From assembly GCA_050260935.1 (NCBI GenBank), contig JBLNCU010000087.1, positions 1 through 64,000 on the forward strand: a DNA stretch of 64,000 bases. Direction: 5' to 3'. Both the position numbers and the translations under genes were made by a program. This DNA is from UBA8346 sp050260935 (lineage in GTDB: Bacteria > Bacillota > UBA4882 > UBA8346). Positions within the stretch are counted from its first letter, which is position 1. Each line of letters starts with the position of its first letter. Of this stretch, positions 50,527 to 59,559 are shown piece by piece. The notes below the pieces were generated by a model, which was not told the origin of the DNA, ran no database searches, and worked only from the letters and a program-made list of their open reading frames with translations.

Positions 50527-52221
50527 TCATGGTTTTACTATTTCCAAATTCAGCTGCGCCTCTCCCAAAAGGTAATACCGGGTGGCTGTCTTTTGTTGAA
50601 TGGGTTTGCCGGTTTCAGTTTGGATATCCGGGTCGGTTTGAACCGATTCATCAAACTTTTGTTCAACCCAGGGTTCATACTCCAAAACCAGCTCATTATT
50701 TAGAGGTTTATTATAATAGTTCGCCAAAATATCCTCAAAAGACTGAACATCTTTATATTCCAATTTGGCCGGTTCTTTTTTGGAATCATCCTCCTGGGCC
50801 GAATCCCGCGGGCCGCCGTAAAGGGTTAAACTCACTTTACCGGGCTTAACATTACCCGGAATTTTAATTTCCAAAGGAACCGCCAAGTTTTCACCCCTGT
50901 ATGTATGCAGGCGGGCAGTCAATTTCAGAGTGTCTCCGGGCTTAACTTTCCGGGTTTCAGCTTCCAATTTAAATATTCTAGCGGTTGTTTGCTCTGATTT
51001 TATATCCACATTCACCCGGATGTTTTTAATAGTTACAGCCTGAAAATCATTGGAATTTATAATTTCCATTAAATCCCGGAGATCTTTCAAACAATTAACA
51101 GCGATATCCTTCCCAAAAAATATATTCTGCCTGGAGATATTGTTCTTGCTGGCATTGGTGGCGATGCTCACAGCCACCCTGGCAGTCCCCGGACCAACCC
51201 TGTCTATCGTTTGGTCAACAGCATCAACTGCGCCTGAAACTACAAAATCGGGAAAAAATTGGTCGCCTTCTACTACATTAAACGAACTGTCTTTTATTAG
51301 GTTCCTGTCTTCATCCTTGACAATTACCCTTACCGGAATCAAATCCGGCGTTTCCCCCAGTTTTCCTGAAATGCCGGCCTGCCGGTCCTGGGTAATCCGG
51401 CCGATTAACTTTAAAGGCGACCCGATCTTAAAAGACATCACCGGACTTTTGACTGTTTGGTTAATCTTTGCCTGATAAGCCAGATAATTTACCTGACCCT
51501 TATTAAGATATGAATGGCCGAAAGCTAAAAAGTTCCTCCCGTCAATCCAGGTAACAGTTCCGATCGCCGAGACCTGATAATCACCGGCAACCATCAAAAC
51601 TGCAACAGCGCTGCCGGGACGAATTAGATCCTTTCCCATCTCAAGGTCCGGCGTTCCCCTGCCTGGCACATATACAGTTTTCAATCCGTAAGGTTCCAAT
51701 AACTTGGTAAGCAAATCATAACCGCGCCTATGCATACCTGAGACAAGCACCGGCGTAACGATGGGAACCGTTTTCAACCTCGTGCCGCTGCAGGATAAAG
51801 TTTCAGAAGAATCATTTAACAGATTTAACATTAAATGTATTGGTGTAACAAGTGCCAGGGATGAATCGGCGTTCTCAAATCCGTAACTGATGGCTCCCAC
51901 TAAACGATCACCTATGTATACAGGACTACCGCTCATGCCGGCTGACAATCCACCATGTTCTTCGATTTCTTTCCCGCCAAGTTTCACCAGGATCATTTTT
52001 TCCCGGGAAAAACTGCTGTCGATCAGGTCCAGAAATTTAACCTCAAATTTTTCTATTTTGGTGCCGGAAAAAACGGTATAACCGTAACCCTTCATCCCCG
52101 GTTTAATTTTCTCCGCCGGAAAAAACTTCTCTGATCCTTGGGAAACCGGCGCTAACAAAAGCAAGAGCAAACCTGTTAACAGGAGGTAAAAGGCGATCGG
52201 CGGCTTCTTTGGTGAAAACAC
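50527..52221 (-). CDS. SpoIVB-type (S55) peptidase-domain protein
   Basis: 564 aa. A signal peptide or anchor (IAFYLLLTGLLLLLLAPVSQG) is followed by GMKGYGYTVFSGTKIEKFEV and the serine motif LSAGMSGSPVYIGDRLVGAISYG at about residues 95-118. The histidine-like motif FLAFGHSYLNKGQVNYLAYQ comes later, at about 230. SpoIVB itself has His before Ser, so the order here is permuted. The C-terminal part (about 380-564) is a beta-rich region without known domain. It probably acts in the periplasm; a role in processing cluster proteins or in signalling to the sigma factor is inference. Confidence 0.82.
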   Translation of the reverse strand: MFSPKKPPIAFYLLLTGLLLLLLAPVSQGSEKFFPAEKIKPGMKGYGYTVFSGTKIEKFEVKFLDLIDSSFSREKMILVKLGGKEIEEHGGLSAGMSGSPVYIGDRLVGAISYGFENADSSLALVTPIHLMLNLLNDSSETLSCSGTRLKTVPIVTPVLVSGMHRRGYDLLTKLLEPYGLKTVYVPGRGTPDLEMGKDLIRPGSAVAVLMVAGDYQVSAIGTVTWIDGRNFLAFGHSYLNKGQVNYLAYQAKINQTVKSPVMSFKIGSPLKLIGRITQDRQAGISGKLGETPDLIPVRVIVKDEDRNLIKDSSFNVVEGDQFFPDFVVSGAVDAVDQTIDRVGPGTARVAVSIATNASKNNISRQNIFFGKDIAVNCLKDLRDLMEIINSNDFQAVTIKNIRVNVDIKSEQTTARIFKLEAETRKVKPGDTLKLTARLHTYRGENLAVPLEIKIPGNVKPGKVSLTLYGGPRDSAQEDDSKKEPAKLEYKDVQSFEDILANYYNKPLNNELVLEYEPWVEQKFDESVQTDPDIQTETGKPIQQKTATRYYLLGEAQLNLEIVKP

Positions 52222-52334
52222 ATAATCAGCTCCTAAACCTATTTAAAAAAACCTAGAACAAATTAGTAATTCGTTTCCCGGCAAGTGAAATCCTCCCCAA
52301 AACACCAAGATAAGCGGTAAATACCGAGTAAATT

Positions 52335-53267
52335 TCATCCTGGACCGGTTATATTCGCTATTATCCATTCAAACACTTGCTTTTTCTGCGGATTTAAGTC
52401 AACGGTCAGATTATGATGGCCCTTTTCAAAAAGAATTAATTGTTTTTGGGCGTCGGAAAACCGGTGTAAACTGGCAAAAAACCGCGCCGCGCCTTTGGGG
52501 TTTACCATTTTATCATTGGTTGCCTGGATTATTAGCGCCGGCGCTGTAATCAACGGGCCAGTTTTCCGGGCTTTATGAGCCACTTTGATCAGTTCGGCCA
52601 CTCCGGTAGTCGGAATCCTATTATACCAATACCCTTGCTGCCAATCCCGGAGCTCCCCGAAGTCGACTTCCGGAATAAAGAGCCGGACCAAACCAAAGAC
52701 CGTCAGCTCCGCCCGCCAGTCCGCCACTTGAAAGCAAGGAGCGCACAGAATAATTTTGGCCGTTAGCCGGGGAAAAGCGGCGGCCAAAATAGCAGCTAAG
52801 GCCCCACCCATGCTTTCCCCAATAATTACCACCCTTCTGCCCGCCAATGAGGCGATTGCCAAGCCTTTACCGGCCGAGGCCTCCCAATCGGCATGGCCAT
52901 ATTTGGCATAATCCTCTACACTGGTGCCGTGTCCGGCCAACCTGACCCCGTACACGTTATAACCTCTTTTAAACAGGTTTTCGCCGAGTTCCCTCATTTC
53001 AAAAGGACAGGCCGTCCAGCCATGAATCACCAAAACTGTAATATCGGTTACTTTTTGGTGATGGAAGAAAAAACTACGTTGTTCTTTGCGGGTGTTTGCC
53101 CTTTCACACTCCGGATGCCGGTATTCTTCATCGGCCAAACTCAAGGCCAAATCGAACCGGACCTGCTCCCCATCTTCCATGGCCCGCTGATATTTTCCGG
53201 ACCATCCGTTCCGGTCGTCAAAGGTAAACCGGTTTTGAAACTTTATACCATATTCGTCTTCCAGCAT
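52335..53267 (-). CDS. alpha/beta-hydrolase (carboxylesterase/monoacylglycerol lipase-like)
   Basis: 310 aa. The first 90 residues are unusual for the family; then a standard alpha/beta-hydrolase fold appears: TVLVIHGWTACPFEMRELGENL (oxyanion region), GVRLAGHGTSVEDYAKYG, nucleophile elbow VIIGESMGGALAAI, acid region LIIQATNDKMVNPKGAARF and the catalytic His in LFEKGHHNLTVD. The Ser, Asp and His triad is complete. The substrate is probably a lipid ester or acylglycerol. No signal peptide. It stands alone between the S55-type gene and the SASP gene. Confidence 0.88.
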   Translation of the reverse strand: MLEDEYGIKFQNRFTFDDRNGWSGKYQRAMEDGEQVRFDLALSLADEEYRHPECERANTRKEQRSFFFHHQKVTDITVLVIHGWTACPFEMRELGENLFKRGYNVYGVRLAGHGTSVEDYAKYGHADWEASAGKGLAIASLAGRRVVIIGESMGGALAAILAAAFPRLTAKIILCAPCFQVADWRAELTVFGLVRLFIPEVDFGELRDWQQGYWYNRIPTTGVAELIKVAHKARKTGPLITAPALIIQATNDKMVNPKGAARFFASLHRFSDAQKQLILFEKGHHNLTVDLNPQKKQVFEWIIANITGPG

Positions 53268-53510
53268 TCCAAAAACCCCTCCACAATTAATTTCCTTAGG
53301 AGCTATGCCGGGAAATTAAATAAGAAAAACAAGCCGTGACCTCTTTTTCAATATTCTTCTAATTATTTACCTTATTAGTTAGACCAAAATACGATTACAC
53401 CTCTTTTAAACTTTAGTTTAATGCAGCGGTCGTTACTATCACAAATAAAAAACAATAGTATTAAAGGAGGGCTTAAACGATACAGAGTCTTCATTATCTT
53501 TAAAGGGTTT

Positions 53511-53540
53511 AAAAAAAACCGCCCATCAGGCGGTTTTTTT
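53511..53540. terminator. bidirectional terminator
   Basis: ACCGCC / GGCGGT with the loop CATCA, preceded by eight A and followed by seven T, so it can end transcripts from both strands. It lies 9 nt after the SASP stop on the minus strand. Confidence 0.85.
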
Positions 53541-53548
53541 AACCATTA

Positions 53549-53764
53549 TTATTCGGTTCCTTCTTTGGCTATCTCTTCTTCCCCTTTTTCCACCAATTTC
53601 TTGACCATATTGCCGCCGATCTTTCCGGCTTCTTTGACGGTCAACTCATCGCCGCCGGCGGCTAAATCATCATCCAACCCCAATTCCCTGGCTGTCTCCC
53701 ATTTTAGTTTCTCCTTGCCGCTATCGGCGTTATTTGGGGAGTTTCTTTTGTTCTTCCCGGTCAC
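53549..53764 (-). CDS. small acid-soluble spore protein, alpha/beta type
   Basis: 71 aa from GTG 53764, preferred because AGGAGG lies 8 nt upstream (a GTG three codons earlier overlaps the ribosome site). The SASP pattern is clear: KLKWETARELGLDDDL with the germination-protease site region and LTVKEAGKIGGNMVKKLVEKGEEE, the conserved GxxGGxMVKK(L/M) DNA-binding helix. The N-terminal extension is Lys/Asn-rich. It coats DNA in spores and proves sporulation capacity. Single gene with its own terminator. Confidence 0.92.
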   Translation of the reverse strand: MTGKNKRNSPNNADSGKEKLKWETARELGLDDDLAAGGDELTVKEAGKIGGNMVKKLVEKGEEEIAKEGTE

Positions 53765-53827
53765 TTTTTTCACCTCCTACTATAAATCTGCGCGGTTTCG
53801 GAGGAATTATGCATACGACCGGAAACC

Positions 53828-54991
53828 TTAATCACTCTGGGCAGTCCTTTTCAATACCGGGATTAGGAAGAGAAAAACTGTCAAAATCAATATCGGAATT
53901 AGGAAAAACACCTTTTGGATCCCAATATATTCAGCGGCTACTCCTATTAAAAATGGAAACACCATTCCGCCTGCCGCGGCAAAAGCCATTAAAACCCCAA
54001 ATACAGTACCGGTATATTCCGGATGACATTTGGTTGATATTAACATTATCATCGGCGCAATAACGGAAAAGCCCAACCCTAAAAAGATAAAAAGCAGTGA
54101 GGTTGCTGAAATACTCTGGGCTGTTAAACCGATACATAATGAAATTAAAAGAGCGAAAGTCAATCCCATAATCAAAAACAACCGGTAGTTTTTTTCAAAT
54201 CGGCTGGATATATATCTGCCGAGAATAATGCCGCCCCAAAATCCTGATAAAACATAGGCACCCAATTGTTCAGGATTAAATAACTTCTCTAAATAAGTTT
54301 TAAGCCAAAATCCGACCCCATCTTCTATTCCAACATAAATAAAGAGTGCAACAGATAAAAAAATAAAGGTTTTTTCTCTTAACAGTTTTAAAGATATCAA
54401 TCCCTCATTTTTGGAGGCTGATTCTTCCTTCGGAACCTTATCGTTCCGAAAATGCAGCTTAAAAATGAAAAGAAGTATTACCCCAAAAAGGATGTCTAAA
54501 AAAAGAAAATTGGCTTTCCAATTCCTTGTAAGCCCTATAATCCCTAACATGTAAACCGGACCAATTAAGGCCCCCACGCCGAAAAATATCTGGGAAAGGT
54601 TGATCACTCTATTGGTTTGTTCTAAATTATTATCCGCCAGTACACCCAGTAGAACGCCTTCCCCGACGGCGAACGCGCCCCCATTAACTAAAACTCCGAC
54701 GGCGAATAAAGACAAATTATTAAAAAAACACATCAGAGAAAGCCCGAAAACGAAAGCGCAAAATGAAATAATAACTACCATTTTTTTCCCCGCCCTATCG
54801 CTAACCTCTCCCAATATTAACGGGGCAATTAAGGAACCGATAAAATGCAATGATATTATGAATCCGGTTACAGCGCTAGTCAATAAAAAATGTTGCGAGA
54901 CAGCGCTGATTATACTTTGGAATAAAGAGATATAAATGCCAAGTAAACCCAAGGAAATATAAGCGACATTATTTAGTCTGATCCTCATCAC
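53828..54991 (-). CDS. MFS family transporter
   Basis: 387 aa with twelve hydrophobic segments. It begins NNVAYISLGLLGIYISLFQSII and has the MFS loop 2-3 motif LILGEVSDRAGKKMVVI (GxxxDRxGRR-like) and a related signal in the second half (SRFEKNYRLFLIMGLTFALL). The sequence is AT-richer than its neighbours. Sugar-transporting FucP/other MFS subfamilies are possible; the position next to the inositol genes hints at a sugar or its product, but 41 nt and no overlap leave that open. Confidence 0.88.
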   Translation of the reverse strand: MMRIRLNNVAYISLGLLGIYISLFQSIISAVSQHFLLTSAVTGFIISLHFIGSLIAPLILGEVSDRAGKKMVVIISFCAFVFGLSLMCFFNNLSLFAVGVLVNGGAFAVGEGVLLGVLADNNLEQTNRVINLSQIFFGVGALIGPVYMLGIIGLTRNWKANFLFLDILFGVILLFIFKLHFRNDKVPKEESASKNEGLISLKLLREKTFIFLSVALFIYVGIEDGVGFWLKTYLEKLFNPEQLGAYVLSGFWGGIILGRYISSRFEKNYRLFLIMGLTFALLISLCIGLTAQSISATSLLFIFLGLGFSVIAPMIMLISTKCHPEYTGTVFGVLMAFAAAGGMVFPFLIGVAAEYIGIQKVFFLIPILILTVFLFLIPVLKRTAQSD

Positions 54992-55032
54992 AGATTAACC
55001 CCTTAAGGAAATCAGTCAAGAATAAAACAGTG

Positions 55033-55839
55033 TTACAAACCGGACTTTTTAAAGAAATCCATCGTCAGCCTGGCGCTGTCGTCGGGAGTCGGCTTTGGTA
55101 GGATCTCCGCTGAAACAGCTTCATGATAATTGATCTCCCTTAAAGCGGCGATAATCTCTTTAAAATCGATATGCCCGCAACCCGGCGCCCAGCGGTTGCT
55201 GTCGGCAAAATGAACATGGGAAATATAATCCTTTGAACTATGAATCGCTTTGATCATATCCGGTTCTTCAATATTCATGTGAAAAGTATCGAAGAGCATC
55301 TTCACGTTCCGCCGGCCTATCTTATTGATAACTTCTATCATTGAAGTGGTGTCGTTATAGAGATTAGTCTCGTAACGGTTGATCGGTTCCAGAGTTAAAA
55401 TAATTTCCCGCCGGTAATCGGCGCACTCCTGCATACACTCGATAAAATGACCTTCCGCTAGTTCCCTGTCCATGCCGGGTTCAACCGTACCCCGGATCAG
55501 TCCGATAATCACTTGCGGCTTGCAAAGTTTGTTTGAAAAGTCCATCTGATCTTTAATCCTTTGGACCGCCTTTTTGCGGACAGCCGGATTGGAATTGGTA
55601 AAGCTCAAACCTTCCTCGCCGTAAGCCTGCCCCGTGCCAATGGCTGGAACCGGCAAATTAAAACCGCGCAGAATTTCATTTAATTCCTCGAAGTTGATTA
55701 AGTTGGGATCTCTGACCGCCAATTCAACGGCGTCAAAACCGAGGGCGGCCACTTTGGCTATACTGTCTTTAATGTTTTCTTTAAAGGCCAGGGCCGAAAA
55801 CTTCGTCCCTGAAGTGGAAACTACTATGCATTTCAACAT
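55033..55839 (-). CDS. iolO: IolO-like sugar epimerase (5-keto-L-gluconate epimerase)
   Basis: 268 aa from ATG 55839, which has GAAGGGA at proper spacing (an ATG three codons earlier does not). Xylose-isomerase-like TIM barrel. The blocks FDAVELAVRDPNLINFEELNE, LPVPAIGTGQAYGEEGLSFT, LEPINRYETNLYNDT, DTFHMNIEEPD and HVHFADSNRWAPGCGHIDF match, from memory, the Thermotoga IolO enzyme closely, including the metal ligands Glu, Asp, His. It converts 5-keto-L-gluconate to D-tagaturonate in the non-phosphorylating inositol pathway. Last gene of the inositol group. Confidence 0.85.
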   Translation of the reverse strand: MLKCIVVSTSGTKFSALAFKENIKDSIAKVAALGFDAVELAVRDPNLINFEELNEILRGFNLPVPAIGTGQAYGEEGLSFTNSNPAVRKKAVQRIKDQMDFSNKLCKPQVIIGLIRGTVEPGMDRELAEGHFIECMQECADYRREIILTLEPINRYETNLYNDTTSMIEVINKIGRRNVKMLFDTFHMNIEEPDMIKAIHSSKDYISHVHFADSNRWAPGCGHIDFKEIIAALREINYHEAVSAEILPKPTPDDSARLTMDFFKKSGL

Positions 55840-56077
55840 TTTATACATTCCCTTCGTGACACCGGTTCAAAATCTTTCGCTTTTTTCTAATATCCAGTCT
55901 CTGAGTCTCGGCGCCTTCCGTGGCTGAAATTTATTGGCCATGAAAGCACTGAGAAATAATTGCATAACCATACCCGTTCTTCATGTACTTTGTCTATGTC
56001 AATAGAGTTCTTAAATCTTCCTTATTGAAATAGCGCTAAAACTTTAATTACTACTAAATGAGGTGAGCATCAAAAAG

Positions 56078-57199
56078 CTAATAAGTAATTGTTACAGCCT
56101 TTTTCAATTGTGCTGAACGAGTAAGAGCATCGCAAACCACTGCCGCTTTGTAGCCATCCTCAAATGTAGCGCCCAGGGGAGATATCCGGGTATCATTTGC
56201 TATGCAGGAAACAAAATGGAAGATTTCATTGACGAAAATTTCTCCCCAGCCAAGATTTTCTCCTGCGCCCCACCACTCCTTGGCTGCCGGATATTTGGAA
56301 CCTGTGACGCTGATAATGTTTATTCCTTCTAAATCAGCATTTTGAGTAGCGGTTTCCGGTAAATAAACTTTTAAGTAGTTTAAGTTAGCCAAATCAAACA
56401 TAATAGTTCCTTTTTGGCCATAAATTTGAACTTCCAAAGAAGAGCGGCGACCAATAGCAAATTTAGACGACTCTAACGTTCCGATTACTCCGTTGTTAAA
56501 TTCAACAGTCGCTACAAAGATGTCTTCTAAAGAGACTTCCCCGCTTTGGACCACGTCTTTACTTAAGGCGCTGACCATAACCGGCTCATCAATTAAAAAT
56601 CTTAACAAATCAATGGCATGGCAGCCTAAGTCACCAATTACTCCGGATACGGATGAACCGGCTTTATGCCGTGATAAAAGATCAACATTAGTTATTGGAT
56701 CTTCTAAATAAGCCGCCCGGATATGCAATAATCTTCCTATCGCCCCCCGCTCAATCAGTTTCTTAGCCAATTGAACAGCAGGGATAAAGCGTAAATTAAA
56801 GGCACACATATGTTTAACTTTCGCTTTATCAACAGCTTCAAGCATTTTAAAAGCATCCTCGACTTTTAGGGCGAGCGGTTTTTCACAAATCACATGTTTT
56901 CCAGTTTCAGCAGCCCTAATTGACGGTTCCGGATGGACATTGTCTGGACCACAATTGTCAAAAATATCCAAATCGTAACGTTCAAGCATTTTTCGCCAGT
57001 CTGTTTCAAAACTTTGAAATCCATATTGCGCCGATCTAAAGGCCACTTTTTCGGATGATCGCCCGCATAAACAGAGCAATTCCGCTGAAAAATCCGAAGA
57101 CTGGTCGGTATAGATGTTTGGTAAAATTCGATAAGCGTGGGCATGGGTTTTCCCCATCAGCCCGTAACCCAACATCCCTACTTTAATCTTTTTCATCAA
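56078..57199 (-). CDS. iolG: Gfo/Idh/MocA oxidoreductase, probable inositol 2-dehydrogenase (IolG-like)
   Basis: 373 aa. An N-terminal Rossmann fold (IKVGMLGYGLMGKTHAHAYR) with the family motif ICEKPLALKVEDAFKM containing the catalytic-site Lys, and a C-terminal alpha/beta domain with VIGDLGCHAIDLLRFLI, where His is the expected proton-transfer residue (GD.G.H..D). Substrate specificity cannot be read directly; the co-location with IolM-, IolN- and IolO-like genes points to myo-inositol oxidation to 2-keto-myo-inositol. Transcribed apart from the upstream genes, because a strong terminator lies before it. Confidence 0.85.
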   Translation of the reverse strand: MMKKIKVGMLGYGLMGKTHAHAYRILPNIYTDQSSDFSAELLCLCGRSSEKVAFRSAQYGFQSFETDWRKMLERYDLDIFDNCGPDNVHPEPSIRAAETGKHVICEKPLALKVEDAFKMLEAVDKAKVKHMCAFNLRFIPAVQLAKKLIERGAIGRLLHIRAAYLEDPITNVDLLSRHKAGSSVSGVIGDLGCHAIDLLRFLIDEPVMVSALSKDVVQSGEVSLEDIFVATVEFNNGVIGTLESSKFAIGRRSSLEVQIYGQKGTIMFDLANLNYLKVYLPETATQNADLEGINIISVTGSKYPAAKEWWGAGENLGWGEIFVNEIFHFVSCIANDTRISPLGATFEDGYKAAVVCDALTRSAQLKKAVTITY

Positions 57200-57324
57200 T
57201 CGCCACCTCGATGAAGGTTTTCAAAATGAACCTTAACTGCATTCACTAAAAAATCCAATACAGCGGGGAAATTTAAACTGCCTATCAAAATCCATACAAG
57301 CCTGAAGAAATACTTAAATTTTTT

Positions 57325-57360
57325 GGTTTAAAAAAGGAAGGGAAGTAACTTCCCTTCCTT
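57325..57360 (-). terminator. strong terminator after the IolN-like gene
   Basis: AAGGAAGGGAAGT (57334-57346) and ACTTCCCTTCCTT (57348-57360) form a 13-bp perfect stem; on the minus strand TTTTTT follows. It separates the importer-iolM-iolN operon from iolG. Confidence 0.9.
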
Positions 57361-57364
57361 AAGC

Positions 57365-58474
57365 CTAAAATCCCATCCGGGGCAGTTCATAAACGGACTT
57401 CCACCCTTTGGAGAGCGGTTCTTTCAAGAACGGTTCCATTTCCTTCTCAGTCCTCAAAGTAGTCTCCTCTACCGGCGGCACTTTGCCCGGAGGGAAGGCT
57501 TCCAGGATCTGATCATTGCATAAGGTGAGATATTTCAAGATGGCGGCGATCGGTCGTTTGGCCTTGCGCGCCGAAGCTAAACTCGGTTTCCCGACGACTC
57601 CTTCCGGGGTGGCAAACCGTTCGATAGCGGCATGGCCCTCCCCTTCCGACCAGCGGTGCGGCCGGCGGAACGGTTCGACCGACTTATCGAAATGCCCGTC
57701 GGGTAAATACCCTTTCCCTTCGGCATCCTGGACCACGCTCATATCCACCATATCTTTGAACATCAACAACGCCACCGAGGTCTCGGCTTCGTCGGCATGG
57801 ACGAAATGGGTTTCCAGACTGAGTTCGCTGTCAACCGGGTAGAAGAACTCCCGGACCGCCCGGTGCCAGTCAAGCACCTGGAAGATGCCGGGCAGATGGT
57901 AGCGTTTCATCATTTCCTGCAAAGCGGCTTCCAGCATCCATAAATGGCCATGGTTATTGATGATGATTTGTTTGCGGAAACCGTCGTTCCATAAACCGAT
58001 CATCGTATAGATCAAAGTTTCCCGGACTACTTCCTCCGGCATGATTACGGTTCCCGGCATTCCCAGGTGATGATAAGGATGACCGCCATAGTTCAGCGGT
58101 GGAAAAGCCAGATTGACCGGTCGGCCCTGTTTGGCGGTATAACGGCGCACACCTTCGCAGATTTGGGTTACCATAAAGGTATCCAACCCGCTGTTGGCGT
58201 GAACGCCGTGATTTTCGGTGCAACCGACCGGAATTAAAACGATATCGTTCTTTTGCCGGTTCTTAATCACTTGATGCCGCGGAGTATTTTGGATATAGGT
58301 TCCGGCCTTCCCCAGCTCCGGTTCGGAGGGGATGCCGTAGTCAGCCAGAATTTGGTCGATTTCCGCTTCCGAGGCGTCCCAAAGTTGTTTCTTTAAGCGG
58401 CCGACTGTATTGTCTTCGAAAACAATGGCCGGATTGCCGGTGGTCAGCCAGATCTTGTCTTTCTCTTTCGCCAT
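57365..58474 (-). CDS. iolN: creatininase-family hydrolase, probable 3-dehydro-scyllo-inosose hydrolase (IolN-like)
   Basis: 369 aa with AAGGAGG before the ATG. The creatininase fold metal-site motifs are visible: VLIPVGCTENHGVHANSGLDTFM, LNYGGHPYHHLGMPGT, IIINNHGHLWMLEAAL and FVHADEAETSVALLM. In the Thermotoga inositol route this protein opens the diketo-inositol ring to 5-keto-L-gluconate. It lies between the zinc dehydrogenase gene (upstream) and a terminator (downstream). Creatininase proper is shorter and less likely in this context. Confidence 0.85.
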   Translation of the reverse strand: MAKEKDKIWLTTGNPAIVFEDNTVGRLKKQLWDASEAEIDQILADYGIPSEPELGKAGTYIQNTPRHQVIKNRQKNDIVLIPVGCTENHGVHANSGLDTFMVTQICEGVRRYTAKQGRPVNLAFPPLNYGGHPYHHLGMPGTVIMPEEVVRETLIYTMIGLWNDGFRKQIIINNHGHLWMLEAALQEMMKRYHLPGIFQVLDWHRAVREFFYPVDSELSLETHFVHADEAETSVALLMFKDMVDMSVVQDAEGKGYLPDGHFDKSVEPFRRPHRWSEGEGHAAIERFATPEGVVGKPSLASARKAKRPIAAILKYLTLCNDQILEAFPPGKVPPVEETTLRTEKEMEPFLKEPLSKGWKSVYELPRMGF

Positions 58475-58501
58475 TTTATTTGTCCTCCTTAAAATTGGTA
58501 A

Positions 58502-59536
58502 TCAATCCTCCGGATAGATAATAATTTTGAGTCCCTGCTGCTTTCGGAGTAATTCGATGCCTTCGTGGATCTTCGATAACGGCAACCGGTGTGACACGAC
58601 TTTATCCAAAGGAAGAGCGCCGCTTTCGATAATCCTGGCCACTTTCTCCAGACAGAACTTGCCGATAAACGCTCCATGAATGGTTATTTCTTTCCGGACA
58701 ATCTCGGCAACCTGGATCGCCGGGCGGGCCAACTCGTCGTGACCAAATTGAAGCACTTTCCCTCCCGGGCGCACCAGTTTTAAAGTCTGATCAATCAACG
58801 GGCCTACCGCTTCAACGACTACATCCGCCCCTGCTCCAGTCTCCCTAATGACAACCTCTTCCAAGTTCTCGTTTTTGGGATTAACGGTTAAGGTTGCCCC
58901 GCATTCGAGGGCCACTTTTCGCCGGTATTCGGAGACTTCCGAAACAATCACTTTCGCGGCGCCGCAGGCCTTCAACATACAGGTAAAAAGTAAACCAATC
59001 GGACCGGCTCCTAAAATAACAACCGTATCCCCCGGTTGAACCTTCAATTTTTGCGTAGCGCTGACCACGCAGGATAATGGCTCGGCCAGGGCGGCTATAT
59101 GCGAGGGCACTTTCGGGCTGATTTTACAAAGTGAATATTTGGGAACAATTGCATAACTGGCATAAGCTCCATCGGAGAAAATACCGATGGTTTGACAATG
59201 ACCATTCTTGTATAACGGAATACATTGGTCGGGATGACCGGCCTGGCATTGAGGGCATTGGCCGCAACCCGGGTGCGGATCTATCAAAACGGTATCGCCC
59301 GGTTGATAACCTTTAACCGCGCTCCCGACTTCGGCTACTATCCCGGTAAACTCGTGGCCGAGAATAGCTCCGACCGTAGCGGGATGCGCGGCAGGCACTT
59401 GCAAAATATGCAAATCGGTTCCGCAGATGCCTGTCCCGGTAACTTTGATTAATACTTGATCTTCCTTTGTTATAACCGGTTTCGGTCTCTCTTGCAATAC
59501 AAGCTTCCCATTCCCTTCAAAGACTGCTGCTAACAT
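58502..59536 (-). CDS. iolM: zinc-dependent medium-chain dehydrogenase (IolM-like)
   Basis: 344 aa from ATG 59536, chosen because GAGGGGGG lies about 8 nt upstream; the open frame upstream overlaps the ATPase gene and is not family-like. Catalytic zinc ligands appear in GTGICGTDLHIL and ILGHEFTGIVAEVG; the structural zinc loop is GCGQCPQCQAGHPDQC. The NAD-binding motif is VVILGAGPIGLL. In the inositol context it would oxidise 2-keto-myo-inositol to the diketo form. It follows the ATPase gene and precedes iolN by 27 nt. Confidence 0.85.
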   Translation of the reverse strand: MLAAVFEGNGKLVLQERPKPVITKEDQVLIKVTGTGICGTDLHILQVPAAHPATVGAILGHEFTGIVAEVGSAVKGYQPGDTVLIDPHPGCGQCPQCQAGHPDQCIPLYKNGHCQTIGIFSDGAYASYAIVPKYSLCKISPKVPSHIAALAEPLSCVVSATQKLKVQPGDTVVILGAGPIGLLFTCMLKACGAAKVIVSEVSEYRRKVALECGATLTVNPKNENLEEVVIRETGAGADVVVEAVGPLIDQTLKLVRPGGKVLQFGHDELARPAIQVAEIVRKEITIHGAFIGKFCLEKVARIIESGALPLDKVVSHRLPLSKIHEGIELLRKQQGLKIIIYPED

Positions 59537-59559
59537 TGGTTTTACCCCCCTCTTTTTTC

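Noticed and set aside
53421..53831. 136-codon plus-strand frame
   Set aside because: It runs through a bidirectional terminator and is antisense to the SASP gene.
58489..58677. 62-codon minus-strand frame at the end of the zinc dehydrogenase gene
   Set aside because: It is an out-of-frame shadow of the dehydrogenase C-terminus.
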